Source: Halocafeteria seosinensis
Lineage: Eukaryota; Sar; Bigyra; Bicosoecida
DNA: 32,785 nucleotides
NCBI GenBank assembly: GCA_001687465.1
Contig: LVLI01000129.1
Span: forward strand, 1-32,785
Direction: 5' to 3'
Shown: positions 17,320 through 27,250 of the stretch, one piece after another
Numbering within the stretch: position 1 is the stretch's first letter
Layout of the letters: each line of letters starts with the position of its first letter
Position numbers and translations under genes: made by a program
The notes under the pieces: model-generated
What the model was told of the DNA's origin: nothing
The model's database searches: none
The model's input: only the letters and a program-made list of their open reading frames with translations

Positions 17320-20300
17320 ATGAGTGTATCTCAGATTATTAACCAAAGTAATAATAAGATCTATAAACACCTAATACCTACCAAACATTCCTCACATGTT
17401 TCTAATATTACGGTGTCTGCTAGCAATGCTCCTACTGGTATAAAAAATTCGGCGGATTTTGTCTGTGATGGAACTGCTGATCAGGATGAAATCAATCAAG
17501 CAATTCAAAGTGCTAATGACGGTGATCGTATTCTGTTATCCCAAGGCGAATTTGTTATTGACGACCAAATTCAAATAAATACGTCAGTTAGTTTTCTGGG
17601 TGTTAATCGCGAGGATACCACTATTAAAGTAGATGATAACGCAACAAGTGATAATCATTGGTTAGCTGTCACAGCCAATGGTTTACTCATTCAGGATATG
17701 ACCTTAGACGGTAATAATGGAAACCGAGGAGTTGATAATATTAATGACATTCTTCTCCGTTTTCAAGGTGTTAACTTTTCTACTATTCAAAGATTGAGGC
17801 TCCTTTCAACCTCATCTTATGAAATTTATGTTGAGAATTGTCGTCATTTACTACTAACCCAATTATATGTTGACAATACTGATTCTCAAAAAGGTTCCGC
17901 GGTTTATTTTAAAAGCTTGAATGCTACCTCTAATGTCTCTTTAACTCATTGCTATTTTGACATGTTAAATCGGACATGTATTGAAACCGATAGTGTAAAC
18001 TCTCTAAGCATAGATAATTGCGAGGTACACAATGGTAATCGTCCTGTATCGTGTTCACCTTCTGATTCTAATGTTAGGATTAGTAACTGTCTCTTTGATG
18101 GATGTACCAACATTCATTATTCAGGCAATAGAGGTGTGTTTTCCAATAATCAATTTATCGGAACTAATGGGGCAATAACAATTTTCAACAATGAGGGAAC
18201 TGGTAACGAAAATTACATTAATGGTTTATATTCTGAAAATGATCAGAGCGTAGTAGGAGTTATCCATATTGATGGAGGGTCTCATAATTCTGTATCTGAT
18301 ATAGAAATTATTAATCCAAATCACACAGCTATTGTGGTTGACAAAGATAATGGTAGCGGTTTCCCTTCTGTTGTTGATGTAAATTCTGTTAAGGTTGATG
18401 AGACTGATAATTCAGCCTTAGGCATTAAAAATTTAACTACAGGTTCTTTTTCCGATATTATCCTCACTAGTGCTAGTAGTGCTACGGCTGTTTCTACTCA
18501 AAACAGTTCAAGATTAAGATTTGATGGATTCCAATTGGAAGATATTAACAAAGGTTTTAATGTGGATAGCACGACCAATAGTTGGTTCGGTGATATTGAC
18601 ATCACCAATTGTACTCAAGGTGGATTTGATATTCAGAACAGTTCCACTGGTAATCAGTTTGCTAATATTAAAATTGATGGAGCTCTCAGAGGTTTTTTCC
18701 TAACAAATACCGCCAATGATAATACATTTAGTCAAATTTCAATGTATAGTTGTACACAAAACTGTATCCAAAATAGCGGAACTGAAAATAATTTTTCGGG
18801 TCTATTTTGTTATAATACTGGTAGTGGAACTCCAACTGATAACAGGGGTGTTATAGAAGATCAAGCGAATGGATCCAATACTTGGCGAAATATTAGTATT
18901 TTACAAATCAGTTCCTCCTATGATTTTAAACCTCAGGGAGCTAATGGCTTTTTCCTAGGTTCAAATAACTCAACTCTTGAAAATATTTACATTGATGCCG
19001 ATGTTACTGAAAGTTTTGACCGTTCAGAGACACAAGGAGTACAAGCACCTCTTTTATCTGGTATTTACATAACCGCCAATCAAGATTGTAACATATTTGG
19101 AGCTAAAATTTATAGATGTCTAGAATTCGGAGTTCAGGTAGGACTTGCTACCAAAAACTTAAATTTAGAATCATCTGTTTTTCAGGCAAACACTAACAAC
19201 GCTAATGAAGCTGTTGGCTTATATTTGAATGGTAATGGAACGCCTATTGAAAATATGATTATTAAAAGTTGTGTATCCCAGAGCAATGACAAACAATTCA
19301 AAGTTGATGGTAATAATGCTGATTATGATGTTAGCGGAAGTACTGGGATTCAACAACCATCAGAATCTGTATTGTCTAGTCTTCGTCACGGTGCTAGAGC
19401 TCACTATAATTTCAGTGGTTCAAATCCTCACAATGATAAAATTGGAACTTATGATGCTACCTTAGGTAGTCAAAGTTTAGTTAGCGGTAAAATCGGTCAA
19501 GGTATTCAAAATGCTTCAGGTTCTGACTATGTCTTAAATGGAGGTGGTTCACGTATAAGTGGGGGTCTAATTAGTGATCCTTTCACAATTAGTTTCTGGT
19601 ATCAAACCCCTGATGTTAGTTCTTCAGCTATTGTTTATGTTACTGGTTTAACAGGTGATGCTTTTCGTCTTTCCCAAAATAATGATAAACTTTCCCTCGC
19701 ATCTAGCAATGGTTCAGATGATACAGCCTCGTTTTTGGAAACAGGTGTCTTTTATTTACTTACTGTTACTTACAACGGATCTGATGCTCGTCTTTATGTA
19801 AATGGTGAGTTTAAGATTAGTCACAGTTTTTCAAGTTATGAATCTGCCGGTGGAGCATTCTTAAATAGCATACTTAATTGGATTGTTGACGAAGTTTTAA
19901 CATTTGAAAGAGCCATTTCAAACGGTGAAATTAATATGATATATAATGGTGGCTCTGGAACTCAAGCCCATATTCAACACGATTGGCATACTAGACCCGC
20001 TCAAAGTAATGTTCATATGAAAGGTAACCGAATCACTAATCTTGCTGACCCTACTAGTACCCAAGATGCTGTTTCAAGAAATTACTTAGAAGCTGGTATT
20101 ATGGTTAATGATATTGATATGAATTCAAATCATATTCATAATCTTACTGACCCTAATAGTGCTTCAGATGCTGTTTCCAGAAATTATTTAGAAGCTGGTA
20201 ATATGGCTAATGCTCTGGATATGAATTCTAAACAAATTAATAACTTAAGTGATCCCACTAATGCTCAAGACGCTGTTTCCAGAAATTATTTAGAAGCCGG

Positions 20301-21456
20301 TAGTATGGCTAACGCTCTGGATATGAATTCTAAACAAATTAATAATTTAAGTGATCCCACTAGTGCTCAAGACGCTGTTTCCAGAAATTATTTAGAAGCT
20401 GGTAATATGGCTAATGCTCTGGATATGAATTCCAAACAAATTAATAACCTTGGTGAACCTGTTCAAAGTGGGGATGCTGTGACTAAGAACTACACAGATG
20501 CTTTAGCTGGTATACCTCAACTTCGTCGTTCAGCTAGAGCTTATTATAGTTTTGAAGGTAACTATGAAGATTCCATTGGAACATATAATGGAACAGCAAA
20601 CGGTAATATCACTATTTCTAGTGGTGGAAAAATTGGGGATTCCCTAGAGTTTGATGGCACGACGTCATATGTCTCCCTCCCGTCATCAGCCTTGGACGTG
20701 GGCGGAAGTGACTTTTCATTTAGTTTTTGGGTTTATGTGAAGCATAAAAATTCAGGGCAAATAATCATGGTCAGTCAAGTTGATTCAAGCAATAGATTGC
20801 TGATTACGCAAGAAAATGGGGACTATATCCGAATATATACTGAATCGGGGGGGACGTCAAAGGAAGTCCAATCATCAACATTGTCAGATAATACATGGTA
20901 TCATTTTACTATTATTGGACAAGGTACAACAGGAACAATTTATTTGAATGGTACACAAAACTCATCAGGATCAATATTCAATGATGCTACAATGACCGGA
21001 TCTACATCAACAATTAGCAACGATTTAGGAAACCCAATAGTAAACGGTTACCGAATTGATGAATTTGGCGTTTGGAATCGTGTCCTGTCCCTTGAAGAAA
21101 TCAAATACTTATACAATAATGGAGCAGGAACAAACGACTTCCAAAGTTTTGATTGGTATTCAAGACCCACACAATCAGCTGTAGATATGAATTCTAATCT
21201 AATTAATAAGCTTGCTGAACCCGTCCAAAGTAATGATGCTGTAGAATACGTTGATCTTGATTTAGCTATGGATTTCGGGACAAGCGATTTTTCCGTACAA
21301 TGTTGGTTTCTCCCTACCTACACGCCTTCCTCTTCTAGTGATAATATTTTATCATCCGATGCCGACACCGGCAGTCAATTATTTTCTCTAGCCTATGATT
21401 CTAACAATAAGTTTTTGGTCTTTACACGAAATGGAGGAACTCCAAGAGAAAATTAG
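17320..21456 (+). CDS. Left fibre: beta-helix, phage-type shaft repeats, LamG modules; 3' truncated
   Basis: A 1378-residue surface or receptor-binding protein. Residues about 28-680 form a right-handed beta-helix of the pectate-lyase/tailspike type (entry DFVCDGTADQDEINQAI, then many short Asn-rich rungs). LamG/concanavalin-like domain 1 spans about 688-885. Five shaft repeats of 34 residues (INNLSDPTSAQDAVSRNYLE) lie at about 900-1067. LamG 2 spans about 1069-1271. A sixth repeat (about 1290) and the start of LamG 3 follow. The frame ends GGTPREN at 21456, exactly where a palindromic mobile element begins, so the third LamG and the C-terminal cap are lost. No signal peptide is seen, as is usual for virion fibres. 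An inverted homologue is at 25479-31028. Confidence 0.8.
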   Translation: MSVSQIINQSNNKIYKHLIPTKHSSHVSNITVSASNAPTGIKNSADFVCDGTADQDEINQAIQSANDGDRILLSQGEFVIDDQIQINTSVSFLGVNREDTTIKVDDNATSDNHWLAVTANGLLIQDMTLDGNNGNRGVDNINDILLRFQGVNFSTIQRLRLLSTSSYEIYVENCRHLLLTQLYVDNTDSQKGSAVYFKSLNATSNVSLTHCYFDMLNRTCIETDSVNSLSIDNCEVHNGNRPVSCSPSDSNVRISNCLFDGCTNIHYSGNRGVFSNNQFIGTNGAITIFNNEGTGNENYINGLYSENDQSVVGVIHIDGGSHNSVSDIEIINPNHTAIVVDKDNGSGFPSVVDVNSVKVDETDNSALGIKNLTTGSFSDIILTSASSATAVSTQNSSRLRFDGFQLEDINKGFNVDSTTNSWFGDIDITNCTQGGFDIQNSSTGNQFANIKIDGALRGFFLTNTANDNTFSQISMYSCTQNCIQNSGTENNFSGLFCYNTGSGTPTDNRGVIEDQANGSNTWRNISILQISSSYDFKPQGANGFFLGSNNSTLENIYIDADVTESFDRSETQGVQAPLLSGIYITANQDCNIFGAKIYRCLEFGVQVGLATKNLNLESSVFQANTNNANEAVGLYLNGNGTPIENMIIKSCVSQSNDKQFKVDGNNADYDVSGSTGIQQPSESVLSSLRHGARAHYNFSGSNPHNDKIGTYDATLGSQSLVSGKIGQGIQNASGSDYVLNGGGSRISGGLISDPFTISFWYQTPDVSSSAIVYVTGLTGDAFRLSQNNDKLSLASSNGSDDTASFLETGVFYLLTVTYNGSDARLYVNGEFKISHSFSSYESAGGAFLNSILNWIVDEVLTFERAISNGEINMIYNGGSGTQAHIQHDWHTRPAQSNVHMKGNRITNLADPTSTQDAVSRNYLEAGIMVNDIDMNSNHIHNLTDPNSASDAVSRNYLEAGNMANALDMNSKQINNLSDPTNAQDAVSRNYLEAGSMANALDMNSKQINNLSDPTSAQDAVSRNYLEAGNMANALDMNSKQINNLGEPVQSGDAVTKNYTDALAGIPQLRRSARAYYSFEGNYEDSIGTYNGTANGNITISSGGKIGDSLEFDGTTSYVSLPSSALDVGGSDFSFSFWVYVKHKNSGQIIMVSQVDSSNRLLITQENGDYIRIYTESGGTSKEVQSSTLSDNTWYHFTIIGQGTTGTIYLNGTQNSSGSIFNDATMTGSTSTISNDLGNPIVNGYRIDEFGVWNRVLSLEEIKYLYNNGAGTNDFQSFDWYSRPTQSAVDMNSNLINKLAEPVQSNDAVEYVDLDLAMDFGTSDFSVQCWFLPTYTPSSSSDNILSSDADTGSQLFSLAYDSNNKFLVFTRNGGTPREN
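20017..20520 (+). repeat. Tandem 102-bp coding repeats in left fibre shaft
   Basis: Five consecutive units each encode about 34 residues around MNSKQINNLSDPTSAQDAVS. Units 3 and 4 are almost identical at DNA level, which makes this a likely recombination substrate. The same repeats occur in the right-arm fibre. Confidence 0.8.
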
Positions 21457-21662
21457 AGAGAAATTCCCATACACCGATACATCACAATATAATGGGGGGA
21501 TATTTCCTTAAATTTATGTTAGGGACTTAAACCCTAAATACACAGGGAAACTACTACCTAAAGGTAGTAGTCCTATATATCAGGGGCTTAATCCTTAACA
21601 ATAAAATTAAGGGAATTATCCTCCACCATACTGGGATGTATCCGTGTATGGGAATTTCTCTC
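21456..21662. mobile_element. Palindromic foldback element, copy 2 (207 bp)
   Basis: The ends are perfect inverted repeats GAGAGAAATTCCCATACAC with one mismatch following, and pairing continues to the centre (CTACTACCT/AGGTAGTAG), so nearly the whole element can fold on itself. It is homologous to 9767-10201. Flanks GAAAATTA (21448-21455) and AAAAGTTA (21663-21670) could be an imperfect 8-bp target duplication. The insertion truncates the left fibre gene. No coding capacity. Confidence 0.75.
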
Positions 21663-21737
21663 AAAAGTTAATCTAATTTTCACTTTTATTAAGTTCAAAT
21701 TACACTCAAAATTTCATCTTCAAATTTTTGTAGCTTT

Positions 21738-21760
21738 CAATGACCGCAGATCCGTCATTG
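21738..21760 (+). repeat. Diverged copy of the viral palindromic repeat
   Basis: CAATGAC and GTCATTG arms surround CGCAGATCC in place of the usual GCCTCG loop. It is preceded by TGTAGCTTT, similar to sequence beside the other copies. It shows that viral sequence resumes to the right of the foldback element. Confidence 0.5.
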
Positions 21761-21840
21761 AGCGACTCATCAATACGAGTCCTATTCTTATTATTATATT
21801 TTCTCTAAATAGAAATTTTTATAATTAGTTTANANTAATT

Positions 21841-22152
21841 TTATTTAAATAGAAAGTTGTAGTCATCGTCGTACACATAACCGGTTTCCAAATCATAAAT
21901 TTTACAATTTTTATGAACTTCTTTAATTTTCCAATTGTATTTAGGAAGGTCAAGATTAGAAAGAAATTCAATATTAGAATTCATATTATAACTAACGTAT
22001 CTTTTATATACGTTCCAGTCTTTACCCATTTCTTTTATTACAACCATTGGATACTTTTTTCCATATCGTTGAACTATAAGAAAATAAAACCAATTACCAT
22101 TTGTTAACTGTCCTGCTAGAAAAGCACCTTTATCAAGACTTATACCTGCCAT
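21841..22152 (-). CDS. Viral hypothetical protein, 103 residues
   Basis: Not recognised. MAGISLDKGAFLAGQLTNGN opens a small beta-rich protein ending YVYDDDYNFLFK. The Met at 22152 is chosen because TTATATAAATAAA precedes it; the Met at 22185 would overlap the neighbour. Two ambiguous bases lie just beyond the 3' end (21832-21834). Confidence 0.55.
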   Translation of the reverse strand: MAGISLDKGAFLAGQLTNGNWFYFLIVQRYGKKYPMVVIKEMGKDWNVYKRYVSYNMNSNIEFLSNLDLPKYNWKIKEVHKNCKIYDLETGYVYDDDYNFLFK

Positions 22153-22181
22153 TTTATTTATATAATATTTAAAATTTAAAA

Positions 22182-22577
22182 TCAATTTTTTGTTTCTATA
22201 TGTTTAAGGGTAATAACAAGTGATGGTGTATTTTGTCGGACATAATCCATAGGTAAACTATCCACTTTATTAAGGAAAGGACCCCTTTCACAGTTAGCAC
22301 CTAAGGAATTAACGTAATTTTCAGCATTTAAGTAATCAACATGAAGAAGGGAAGGGGGGTTATCACAAAAATTCAGGGTGATTTTCTCTATGTTATCATC
22401 AGGAATATTAAAGTCATTTGTTAAGGTTCTATTGGGGAGAATACCTTCATAGTCAATACTATGTAAATAGTTTAAATCTTTGGAACAGGATAATTTTTTT
22501 ACACCACAGGAGGTTAGATATAAAGTTGCGTTGATGAGTTGTTTTTGTTGTTGTTCAGTTATAGTGTTTTCTATCAT
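22182..22577 (-). CDS. Viral hypothetical protein, 131 residues
   Basis: Not recognised. Contains several Cys (TSCGVKKLSCSKDL, LNFCDNPPS, GANCERG) without clear zinc-ligand spacing, and a C-terminal strand PSLVITLKHI. The preceding spacer is very AT-rich (TTTTATAATTTTAAAATT). It reads in the same direction as the 103-residue gene, 29 bp upstream of it. Confidence 0.55.
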   Translation of the reverse strand: MIENTITEQQQKQLINATLYLTSCGVKKLSCSKDLNYLHSIDYEGILPNRTLTNDFNIPDDNIEKITLNFCDNPPSLLHVDYLNAENYVNSLGANCERGPFLNKVDSLPMDYVRQNTPSLVITLKHIETKN

Positions 22578-22690
22578 TTTCTTGGTAAATTTTATAATTT
22601 TAAAATTTAAAAAATCAATTTTTTGTTACCGGTAAAAATAAAGTAAAAATTGAAATTTTATTTTATAAACCTATAAACAATATAACACAA

Positions 22691-23158
22691 ATGGGAAAAG
22701 TAAAAGAACAAGTTATGGAACAAGAACAGAATGAGAATTATCAATGGTTAAAAGAACAATGGGGTTATGCGTATAAAAAAGCAAGGAAAATATTTGAACA
22801 AGGTGAAGATAAAGATCAGTTTTATTTGGATGACCGGTTTTATACAGAAGAAGAGAAAAAGAACTTTTTTGAGGATATAGAATTATTTGATTATCCAGTT
22901 TGGGAATATTTCGCAGATAGAACCATATATGGGTATTTAAGTGTTGATAAATACATTTTTTGCGATAGTGATAGTGAGTACATAAAATTGGTAATTAATA
23001 TAATGAAACAAAGGTACTTGGTAAGAATGAAACGAAACGCTCCTACAGGAATATCAAGAAGAAAAATAATAACTTATGCTTTTAGCCCTGAACAAGCTAA
23101 GCACTTCGCAAAGCAAAGGCTAAAAGGTTTTAGCGTAGTCAGTGTAAAAAAGGACTAA
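22691..23158 (+). CDS. Viral hypothetical protein, 155 residues
   Basis: Not recognised. A charged, Gln/Glu-rich helical N-terminus (EQVMEQEQNENYQWLKEQWG) is followed by an aromatic acidic middle (FEDIELFDYPVWEYFADR) and a basic end (IITYAFSPEQAKHFAKQRLK). It is the only plus-strand gene between the two fibre arms, and its stop overlaps the stop of the convergent protease gene by 4 bp. Confidence 0.6.
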   Translation: MGKVKEQVMEQEQNENYQWLKEQWGYAYKKARKIFEQGEDKDQFYLDDRFYTEEEKKNFFEDIELFDYPVWEYFADRTIYGYLSVDKYIFCDSDSEYIKLVINIMKQRYLVRMKRNAPTGISRRKIITYAFSPEQAKHFAKQRLKGFSVVSVKKD

Positions 23159-23706
23159 TCAATATCTCTAGTTAACCAACTAACTGTCTGATCAAAAGTC
23201 TTCAAACCAAACTCATCCCGTTTTTTCTTCAAAAAATTAATAAAACCCCTTAAGGTTAAATGTTTCTTACGCCAACGTAAGACCACATATCTCCCACACG
23301 TTTCCGAGTCGTTTTTAAACAACTGGAGTTGTTGGTCATTATAATATATTGGCTTTGGATTTTTAGACTTACTAACACTTTGTAAAATTCTAGGACTTTG
23401 TCCTAACTTTTGATTTTTTTTCTTTGTGTTTCCGCTTAAGGGTTCATCGGGATAATCCCCATAACTATCAAAATAAGATATATATTTACCGTGATCTAAT
23501 AGAATACACCAATGACCATATGATTTTTCAAATAAGTAGAGGATAATAACCGCTTTGGATGGGTTATTTAAAATATCATAGATTGTTTTGTGTTTAGGGA
23601 TTTCATTAAAAGATATAATAGGAATTTTTAACTTAGTAGCAGTTTGTAATTTTCGGGATGATAATGCTTGATGTTTTAGTTCATTTATTAATTTGCGATT
23701 GACCAT
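23155..23706 (-). CDS. Adenain-like cysteine protease (capsid maturation type)
   Basis: The 183-residue protein has the order H-D-Q-C typical of adenovirus-type/Ulp1-fold proteases: GHWCILL with His65, YFDSYG with Asp80, NDQQLQ with Gln125 or 126 (oxyanion hole) and TCGRY with nucleophile Cys137. Size and order match maturation proteases of polintons, PLVs and virophages, which process virion proteins inside the particle. Preserved active-site residues suggest recent function. It is downstream of, and on the same strand as, the small membrane protein and the 504-residue protein, a plausible morphogenesis cluster. Confidence 0.85.
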   Translation of the reverse strand: MVNRKLINELKHQALSSRKLQTATKLKIPIISFNEIPKHKTIYDILNNPSKAVIILYLFEKSYGHWCILLDHGKYISYFDSYGDYPDEPLSGNTKKKNQKLGQSPRILQSVSKSKNPKPIYYNDQQLQLFKNDSETCGRYVVLRWRKKHLTLRGFINFLKKKRDEFGLKTFDQTVSWLTRDID

Positions 23707-23735
23707 TTAAATCTCTTATATTTAGAGATTTAAAA

Positions 23736-23888
23736 TTATTGTTCTGTTCTAACATTAGTTTTACACTCCGAGTTTTCTCCACATTTACTTTGACAAAAGT
23801 ATCTTTTACGGATCAACTTGTAAATAATAGGTGAAATTCCAGCACCACCTCCAATTACTGTTGTAAGTATAATTGTGAGTAATTCCAT
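23736..23888 (-). CDS. Small viral membrane protein, 50 residues
   Basis: It begins MELLTIILTTVIGGGAGISP, a hydrophobic Gly-rich segment of about 22 residues likely to span a membrane. A basic KLIRKRY stop-transfer follows, then a short tail with three Cys (FCQSKCGENSEC). Tiny single-span proteins are common in PLV and virophage virions. The start follows TTAATTATAGA. It lies between the protease and the 504-residue protein, on the same strand. Confidence 0.6.
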   Translation of the reverse strand: MELLTIILTTVIGGGAGISPIIYKLIRKRYFCQSKCGENSECKTNVRTEQ

Positions 23889-23915
23889 TCTATAATTAAG
23901 CTCAGATTTTAATTT

Positions 23916-25430
23916 TCACTTCAACTTTTGAATAACTTTCTTGTGTTGAAGTGGAGGACCATAAGTAGATTTTTTTGTACCTAATTTTCCACATGCTCCA
24001 CCTTTTTTCTTACCTTTCTTACCCTTTTTACTTTGTTTCTTTTGCTTTTGTTTTCGTTCTTTTTCTTGTTCTTTACGAATTTGTTTCTTTTCTTCCTCGG
24101 TGGCTAACATTAAATCGTCAGGATCACCTTGGAAAGTTTTTGTCCCATGTTTAGGTTTAGCACCTTTTTTATTAAGGTTTTTGAAAAAGTTGATAGTATC
24201 TTTGATATTTTTTACAGGACCTCCTCCTTTTTTACCAGCTCCTGTAGATTGATTATCAGCGAATCGTTTTATATCCCTAATTATTTCTCCTTTCCTTTGA
24301 TTGGGTTTAACACTTAGATTACCTCTGGAAATTAAATTCTTTAACATAGGTATAGTAATTTTAACACCCATTTCTTCTTGAATCTCTTGTGCGGTTTTTT
24401 CTCTCCAAGCACTTAAATCATCAGGGTTTAAATATTTATTAGAAAGGGTTCCCCGTGTAGTTACTTCAGGGGAAGTAGCTGTGGCTTCTGCTCCTTCAGC
24501 GGAAGTAGCTGTGGATTCTGTCCCAATCTCACCGCCACTTAAAGCATTGGTAATATTTTGTAATTTAGCGTTTGAAAGTTTAGATTTATTTTCTTGAGTG
24601 TTAACCATAGATTTTAGTTGATTAGAATTAGCTTCGATTAATTGATCGTAATAAACTTCCAAAGCAGGTTCTGGTTTTTCAACATTGATAGTATTTCTAA
24701 GTTTAAAGAGGTAAAGATAGATAATTATAAGCAAACGAAATTTAGTTCTATTAGCTTTTATAGTGGCTGGTTTAACAGTGGATAAAATGGTTTCAATCTT
24801 AGAAATTAAATTTTTGAGTTGGTCTGATTTAAGTTTTTGACCATTTTGCTGGAGCATAGTTAAAACCTTTTGAATAGATTCAATTTTAATTTCATCCACT
24901 TTGGGAACAGTACCTTGAACAGCTAAAACCCATTCTGAAAGTAAGTTTTGGATTTGGAGAATTTCGCCTCTAGCTTCAGTTAAGGGCATACTTTTGGGAT
25001 TGGGGATGGCTGTTTCACCACTTTCTTCACCTTGTTCAAAGTTTTGAGCATTTCTTTTTTTTAACCTTAAAAGTTCTTGCTGAAGATTTGGGTTTTGGCT
25101 ATTACCCCCTCCTTTTTTATCCAGAGAAAGCCCATTTGAATGATTGTTATAGAAGCGACCTTCAATACTACTAGCGATAACACTATTATGTGGGGCATTA
25201 TCTAAACGTCTTTTGGTATCAATTCTGTTTCTAGCTAAATCATAAGCTTCTTGATTAAGGGGATGGGAAAGATTAGCATGATATCCTTTAGGTTTTTGAG
25301 CAAAATTATCATTTCTACCCAGAAACTTATATTCAGCCCAACCTCGCGTATTTTTTCCATAGTCTAATCTTGGAGGATGAGGTTGAATCATCAAATCTCT
25401 GTCCATCTGGTTTGTGCGGGCGATCGTCAT
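23916..25430 (-). CDS. Large viral hypothetical protein, 504 residues, basic C-terminus
   Basis: Not recognised. The start follows TTATATAGGATA. The N-terminal 110 residues are Asn/Arg-rich (DLARNRIDTKRRLD). Helical segments span about 150-290 and include a short hydrophobic stretch LLIIIYLYLF (about 230-240), perhaps buried or membrane-associated. A Ser/Thr/Ala linker (about 305-330) is followed by a SAP- or HeH-like segment PMLKNLISRGNLSVKPNQRK (about 355-385). The last 60 residues are Lys/Gln/Gly-rich. The neighbours (membrane protein, protease) make a virion role plausible, possibly as a protease substrate. No jelly-roll features are apparent, so I do not call it a capsid protein. Confidence 0.6.
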   Translation of the reverse strand: MTIARTNQMDRDLMIQPHPPRLDYGKNTRGWAEYKFLGRNDNFAQKPKGYHANLSHPLNQEAYDLARNRIDTKRRLDNAPHNSVIASSIEGRFYNNHSNGLSLDKKGGGNSQNPNLQQELLRLKKRNAQNFEQGEESGETAIPNPKSMPLTEARGEILQIQNLLSEWVLAVQGTVPKVDEIKIESIQKVLTMLQQNGQKLKSDQLKNLISKIETILSTVKPATIKANRTKFRLLIIIYLYLFKLRNTINVEKPEPALEVYYDQLIEANSNQLKSMVNTQENKSKLSNAKLQNITNALSGGEIGTESTATSAEGAEATATSPEVTTRGTLSNKYLNPDDLSAWREKTAQEIQEEMGVKITIPMLKNLISRGNLSVKPNQRKGEIIRDIKRFADNQSTGAGKKGGGPVKNIKDTINFFKNLNKKGAKPKHGTKTFQGDPDDLMLATEEEKKQIRKEQEKERKQKQKKQSKKGKKGKKKGGACGKLGTKKSTYGPPLQHKKVIQKLK

Positions 25431-26529
25431 TATCCTATATAATTACTTTTGAAAAAAGTAATATCAAAAAGATATCAATTAGAACAAGTTCAGGATACGA
25501 ACCGATGCTAATGATCCGGACCGGTTTTCAATGTCAATTTCACTATTACTACTATCTGCTGAAATGGTTATGTTTCCATCAGTTCCTGTAGTTCCACTTA
25601 GATTACCCGTTGTAGTATTGAAGAGTGAACCAAATTGAGAAATACTTTGAATAGATCCATTGGCTACATCATAGAAAATCATAATAACATCCGTACTGGA
25701 TCGAGCCAGAAAGACACCTTGATTGTTAATCGGTGAATGAGATTTAACACTATCGTCACTAATACTTAATGTATTAGTAGTAACCCCAGCTACTCCAACA
25801 ACTTCATTATCATTCATATCCACAGCACTTTGAGCGGGTCTACTATACCAGTCAAAAGACTGGAAGTCGTTGGTACCCGCTCCATTATTGTAAAGATATT
25901 TGATTTCTTCAGAACTGAGGACACGATCCCAAACAGCAACTTCGTCAATCAACCCATCAGGGTTGTTACTTCCATCCACTCCTAAAATGGATTCACCACC
26001 TGTTAAATCACTACCACTTATTGACCCATTCGCAACTTGAGACCCATCCACGTAAACAGTTCCTGTTGTTCCATTACGTGTCACTATGATATGATGCCAT
26101 GTGTTGTTTGACAGACTGCCACCTGTAACTGAAGAAGATGTTCCACTATCATCTGTTCTAAGATTAAGATCCGCACCATCGTAAAAAACGACAATTCGGT
26201 TACTTGTATCCCCATCAACCAAACGAGAATCCAGAAAGTTTTGTGTTTTCGTATTATCATCCGTATTAAACCAGAACGCCCATGTCAGATCTCCCGAACC
26301 AGGTCTAACGCCCCCGCTCCTAAATCCAAATAATCATTATCTGTATCAGTAAATTCAATGGCATTACCAATTTTACCTGTTGCTTGAGATATTGATCCAC
26401 TTCCTTTTTCTGTAGCATCAAAAGTACCAATACTGTCATTATAGAGATTGTTACTATCGTCAAAACTATAATACACCCGTGCTCCACGCCGAAGTTGCGG
26501 AATTCCCGATAAAGCATCCGTATAATTCT

Positions 26530-27250
26530 TGGTCACAGCATCTCCACTTTGAGTAGGTTCAGCAAGATTAGTAATTTGATTAGAACCAGCATCCATATCT
26601 GTATCATTTAAAGTGATGCTGTTGCCGGTTGAGAATGACAACGTACCATCCATTGTATTTTGTCCGTCTCGTCTCAAGAATCTAGAATCACCGTCATTTC
26701 TATTAATAGCATCAGTTCCGCTTGTAGCTGAGGATAAGTTATTAATTTGTTTAGAATTCATATCCAGAGCATTAGCCATATTGCCGGCTTCTAAATAATT
26801 ACGTGTTACAGAATCTTGAGCACTAGTGGGGTCAGAAAGATTATTAATTTGTTTACTGTTCATATCTAAAGCGTTAGCCATGTTACCAGCTTCTAAGTAA
26901 TTTCTTGAAACAGCGTCTTGAGCTGAAGTTGGATCAGACAAATTATTGATTTGATTTGAACCAGCGTTCATGTCAGTATCATTTAATGTAATACTGTTAC
27001 CCGTTGAGAAAGATAAAGTACCGTCCATAGTGTTGTTACCATCTCTTCGGAGAAATCTAGCATCACCATCATTTCGGTTAATGGCATCAGTTCCAGAACT
27101 GGCTGAGGATAAGTTATTGATTTGTTTAGAATTCATATCTAGAGCATTAGCCATATTGCCAGCTTCTAGGTAATTACGAGAAACAGCATCTTGGGCTGAA
27201 GTGGGGTCAGAGAGATTATTAATTAGATTAGAATTCATATTTACAGCTGA
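26530..27250 (-). repeat. Second shaft-repeat block of the right fibre
   Basis: The 34-residue shaft repeat and a second longer unit (DAINRNDGD.RFLRRDG..TMDGTLSF) alternate twice (about 27230-26900 and 26890-26560). This larger duplication of about 340 bp is absent from the left fibre. Confidence 0.7.

Noticed and set aside
20017-20520. Regular ~102-bp repeats as a possible CRISPR array
   Set aside because: The units are coding throughout, in frame, without variable spacers; they are protein shaft repeats.
23916-25430. 504-residue protein as the major capsid protein
   Set aside because: It is dominated by charged helices and a Lys-rich tail, with no pattern suggesting a double jelly roll.
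26613-27173. Plus-strand frames inside the right fibre with similar sequences to each other
   Set aside because: They are antisense shadows of the duplicated shaft repeats of the fibre gene.
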